From Beijerinckiaceae bacterium (GTDB taxonomy: Bacteria > Pseudomonadota > Alphaproteobacteria > Rhizobiales > Beijerinckiaceae), in NCBI GenBank assembly GCA_024304885.1, contig JALJOM010000003.1, positions 778,110 through 842,109 on the forward strand: DNA of 64,000 bases, written 5' to 3'. Each line of letters begins with the position of its first letter. Within the stretch, counting starts at the first letter, position 1. Positions 61,782-64,000 of the stretch are shown in pieces. A program made the translations under genes and the position numbers. The notes under the pieces are model-generated. The model searched no databases. It saw only the letters and a program-made list of their open reading frames with translations, and had not been told where the DNA came from.

Positions 61782-64000
61782 ATGGTTCTGTTCCGACGGC
61801 GAAGCCTGTTCCGCAAATACGTTCTGTCCCTCGTCGGGCTGGTCGTCTTCGTGCTCGCCGTCATCAGCGCGGTCGATTTTTGGATCACCTTCCGCGACAC
61901 CAAGGCCGCCCTCCTCGCCGAGCAGGCGGAGAAGGCCGGCATCGCGGCGCGCCGTGTCGAGCAGCTCGTCTCCGATCTCGAGCGCCAGATCAGCTGGGCG
62001 ACGCATGCGAGCGCGGTCTCGCTCGAGCAGCGCCGCAATGAATATCTCTTCATCCTGAGGCGTGAGCCCGAGATCGTCTCGATCGCTCAGCTCGACGGGG
62101 CCGGCAAGGAAGTGATCCGTGTCTCGCGCGATGGGGTCGTGCTCGGCAGCGGCGAGGATCGCAGCCGCAGCGCGGCTTTCCTCAACCGCCGGCAAGACCT
62201 CGCCTGGTTCGGGCCGATCCTTCATTCGGCGTCGGGGACGCGCATGGAGGTGGCGCTGGAGCACGCGGGCAAGGACGCCGGGGTGACGGTGGCGGAGGTC
62301 GACCTCGGGTTTCTGTCCGATATCCTCGACGGGATAAAGGCGAGCGACGGCATGTCCGCTTATATCACGACGGCACAGGGGCGCCTCGTCGCGCATGTCG
62401 ATCGCGACCTTCTCGCCCGCGACCCCGACCTCTCCGGCGTGCCGCAAGTCGCCGCGCTCGCCAAGGGCGACCGATCGGTCGAGATCGGCGTCACGCCCGG
62501 CGGCGAGAAAGTGCTCACCACGGCCGCGGCGCTCTCGCGGATGGGCTGGTACGTGGTCGTCGAGCGACCGCTTTCTGCAACCTATCGCGGGCTCGGCGAG
62601 CTCGCGCTGCGGCTCTGGGGCTTCTTCGTCCTCGGCGTCGTGCTCTGTGTCGCGGCGGGACTGCTCCTCGCGCGGCGCATGACCGTGCCCATCAAGGCGG
62701 TGCAGGCCGGAGCCTCGCGGATCGCGGCGGGCGATTTCGACCAGTCGATCAATGTCAAGACCGGCGACGAGATCGAGCTTCTCGCCGACGAGTTCAACCG
62801 GATGGCCGGGCAATTGCGCGAGGTCTATGCCGGGCTCGAGCAGAAGGTCGCGGACCGGACCGAGGATCTCGCGCGGTCGGTGCGCGAGCTCACCGCGCTC
62901 GAGGAGGTCGGTCGCGCTCTCTCCGCCTCGCTCGCGCTCGAGGACGTGCTGGCGACGATTCTCACCCGAGCGGTGGAGCTCGCCGAGGCTGACGGCGGCG
63001 CCGTCTACGGCTTCGATCGCGCCCGCGGCAGCTTCTCCCTCGCCGGCGCCCACGGGCTCGATCCCGGCCTCGTCGCGGCGCTGCGCGGCGTGGAGGCGAC
63101 GCGGCTCGAAGGGCTCCTCGGCGAGGTCGCCGCGCACGGACGGACGCTGCAAGTCCCCGAGATCGCGGAGGCGCCGGGCTTTCCGCTCCAGGCGGCGACC
63201 CTCGCCGCGGGCTTCCGCTCGGCGCTCGTCGCGCCCCTGGTCGGCCCCGAGGGCGTCCTCGGGGCGCTCGTCGTCGAAAGCCGCACGCCCGGCCGCACCG
63301 CCGCCTCCAAGGTCCGGCTGATCCAGACCTTCGCGCATCAATCCGCCTTGGCGATGCACAATGCGCACTTGTTCCAGGAGGTCGAGGACAAGGGCCGCGA
63401 GCTCGCCATCGCGAGCGAGCACAAGTCGCGGTTCTTCGCCAACATGAGCCACGAGCTCAGGACGCCGCTCAATGCCATCCTCGGCTTCACCGAGCTCTTG
63501 CAGGACGGGCTCTACGGCGAGCTGCCGGAGCGGGCGAAAGGGGTGCTCGAGCGGGTCCAGGCCAACGGCACCCATCTCCTCGGCCTCATCAACGACGTCC
63601 TCGACCTCTCCAAGCTCGAGGCCGGCGAGCTGTCGCTCCTGCTCGACGATTACTCGATGCGCAACGTGATCGACCACGTGGTGAGCACGAGCTTCGCGCT
63701 CGCCCATGCCAAGGGCCTGGAGCTGCGCCAGGAGATCGACGGCGAGCTGCCGCGCGGGCGCGGCGACGAGCGCCGCCTGACCCAGGTGCTCCTGAACATG
63801 GTCGGCAATGCGATCAAGTTCACCGACAAAGGCCACGTGGCGATCAAGGCGCGCGCGATCGGGGATCGCTTCGAGATCGTGGTCGAGGACACGGGACCCG
63901 GCATCGCGCCCGAGGATCGAGCCCGTATCTTCGAAGCCTTCCAGCAGGCGGACAACACCAGCACGCGACTGAAGGGCGGCACCGGGCTCGGCTTGTCGAT
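61782..64000 (+). CDS. Membrane sensor histidine kinase (cache-HAMP-GAF-HisKA-HATPase), 3-prime end outside window
   Basis: At least 739 aa, cut by the window edge. Membrane helix 1 is at about residues 14-34; a periplasmic double-cache-type sensor (about 35-275) follows, then helix 2 (about 288-308) and HAMP (with a TVPIKAVQAGASRIAAGDFDQ run). A coiled segment leads to a GAF domain (about 375-520), then HisKA with HKSRFFANMSHELRTPLNAI (phospho-His near residue 561), and HATPase with N box NMVGNAIKFTD and G1 box EDTGPGIAPEDRARIF; the G2 box GGTGLGLS reaches the edge. A receiver domain may follow. ATG 61782 has AAGGG seven bases upstream. No response regulator is in view. Confidence 0.94.
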   Translation, partial: MVLFRRRSLFRKYVLSLVGLVVFVLAVISAVDFWITFRDTKAALLAEQAEKAGIAARRVEQLVSDLERQISWATHASAVSLEQRRNEYLFILRREPEIVSIAQLDGAGKEVIRVSRDGVVLGSGEDRSRSAAFLNRRQDLAWFGPILHSASGTRMEVALEHAGKDAGVTVAEVDLGFLSDILDGIKASDGMSAYITTAQGRLVAHVDRDLLARDPDLSGVPQVAALAKGDRSVEIGVTPGGEKVLTTAAALSRMGWYVVVERPLSATYRGLGELALRLWGFFVLGVVLCVAAGLLLARRMTVPIKAVQAGASRIAAGDFDQSINVKTGDEIELLADEFNRMAGQLREVYAGLEQKVADRTEDLARSVRELTALEEVGRALSASLALEDVLATILTRAVELAEADGGAVYGFDRARGSFSLAGAHGLDPGLVAALRGVEATRLEGLLGEVAAHGRTLQVPEIAEAPGFPLQAATLAAGFRSALVAPLVGPEGVLGALVVESRTPGRTAASKVRLIQTFAHQSALAMHNAHLFQEVEDKGRELAIASEHKSRFFANMSHELRTPLNAILGFTELLQDGLYGELPERAKGVLERVQANGTHLLGLINDVLDLSKLEAGELSLLLDDYSMRNVIDHVVSTSFALAHAKGLELRQEIDGELPRGRGDERRLTQVLLNMVGNAIKFTDKGHVAIKARAIGDRFEIVVEDTGPGIAPEDRARIFEAFQQADNTSTRLKGGTGLGLS

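Noticed and set aside
61668-63836. A leftward open frame of 722 codons across the sensor kinase
   Set aside because: It mirrors the kinase gene, whose HisKA and HATPase motifs on the plus strand are clear.

Overview
This window is 64 kb of GC-rich DNA from an alphaproteobacterium, most likely of the order Hyphomicrobiales (Rhizobiales). The evidence is the set of typical relatives: a ptsP-type enzyme I with a GAF domain downstream of lysC, ubiG divergent from lysC, ppiC divergent from secA, a MerR-type regulator next to tRNA-Pro, class I PHB synthase, type 2 argC, DUF1491 and a DsbB/YqaA pair. Coding is dense on both strands. The short intergenic repeats starting TAGAGCGGGATG or TAGAGCSRTTTCCG are also of a kind seen in this order. 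I cannot name the genus from the sequence alone.

Layout. 1-6.6 kb: a lipid-type cluster made of a truncated type I polyketide synthase (KS-AT-start of DH), a GNAT acyltransferase, an alpha-oxoamine synthase (serine palmitoyltransferase/KAPA synthase family) and a divergent CDP-alcohol phosphatidyltransferase. Together they suggest a polyketide-derived, sphingoid-like phospholipid. 6.5-9.8 kb: glycosyltransferase, DUF1491 and M20 dipeptidase. 9.8-12.3 kb: a small mercury locus (merR, merT, merP) with no merA beside it, flanked by a di-iron-type metallo-beta-lactamase protein and an AhpD-like CxxC protein. 12.3-16.7 kb: murJ with a polyprenyl-phosphate-type glycosyltransferase, divergent from a ChbG/HpnK-type deacetylase and an SDR oxidoreductase. 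16.7-22.2 kb: parvulin, SecA and a Met/His/Cys-rich secreted Spy/CpxP-like protein. 22.8-27.2 kb: LuxR-type regulator, acyltransferase 3, and an alpha/beta hydrolase after about 950 bases of non-coding sequence.

27.3-29.1 kb lies between tRNA-Phe and tRNA-Pro and looks like a decayed island with a truncated TylF-type methyltransferase and repeat elements. 29.3-35.5 kb: MerR regulator, glpK-glpD, a Wzm/Wzt-like ABC exporter and a SIMPL-domain protein. 35.7-44.4 kb: rlmN, dsbB-yqaA, a chorismate-lyase-like secreted protein, a HELGH metalloprotease, gabD-like dehydrogenase, ubiG and lysC. 44.6-53.7 kb: ptsP, prfA, a transglutaminase-like protein, a soluble globin-coupled chemoreceptor, a DUF6398-like protein, an MFS transporter and a small HTH-like protein. 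53.8-64 kb: thiD, argC, a small cysteine-patterned secreted protein, phaC, a diverged PurD-like ATP-grasp protein, a GIY-YIG pseudogene, an SRPBCC protein and a membrane sensor kinase cut by the window edge.

A family of dispersed intergenic repeats with long perfect palindromes recurs at five or more places and in at least one case supplies the stop codon of the adjacent gene. No insertion sequence, phage, rRNA or CRISPR array was seen.
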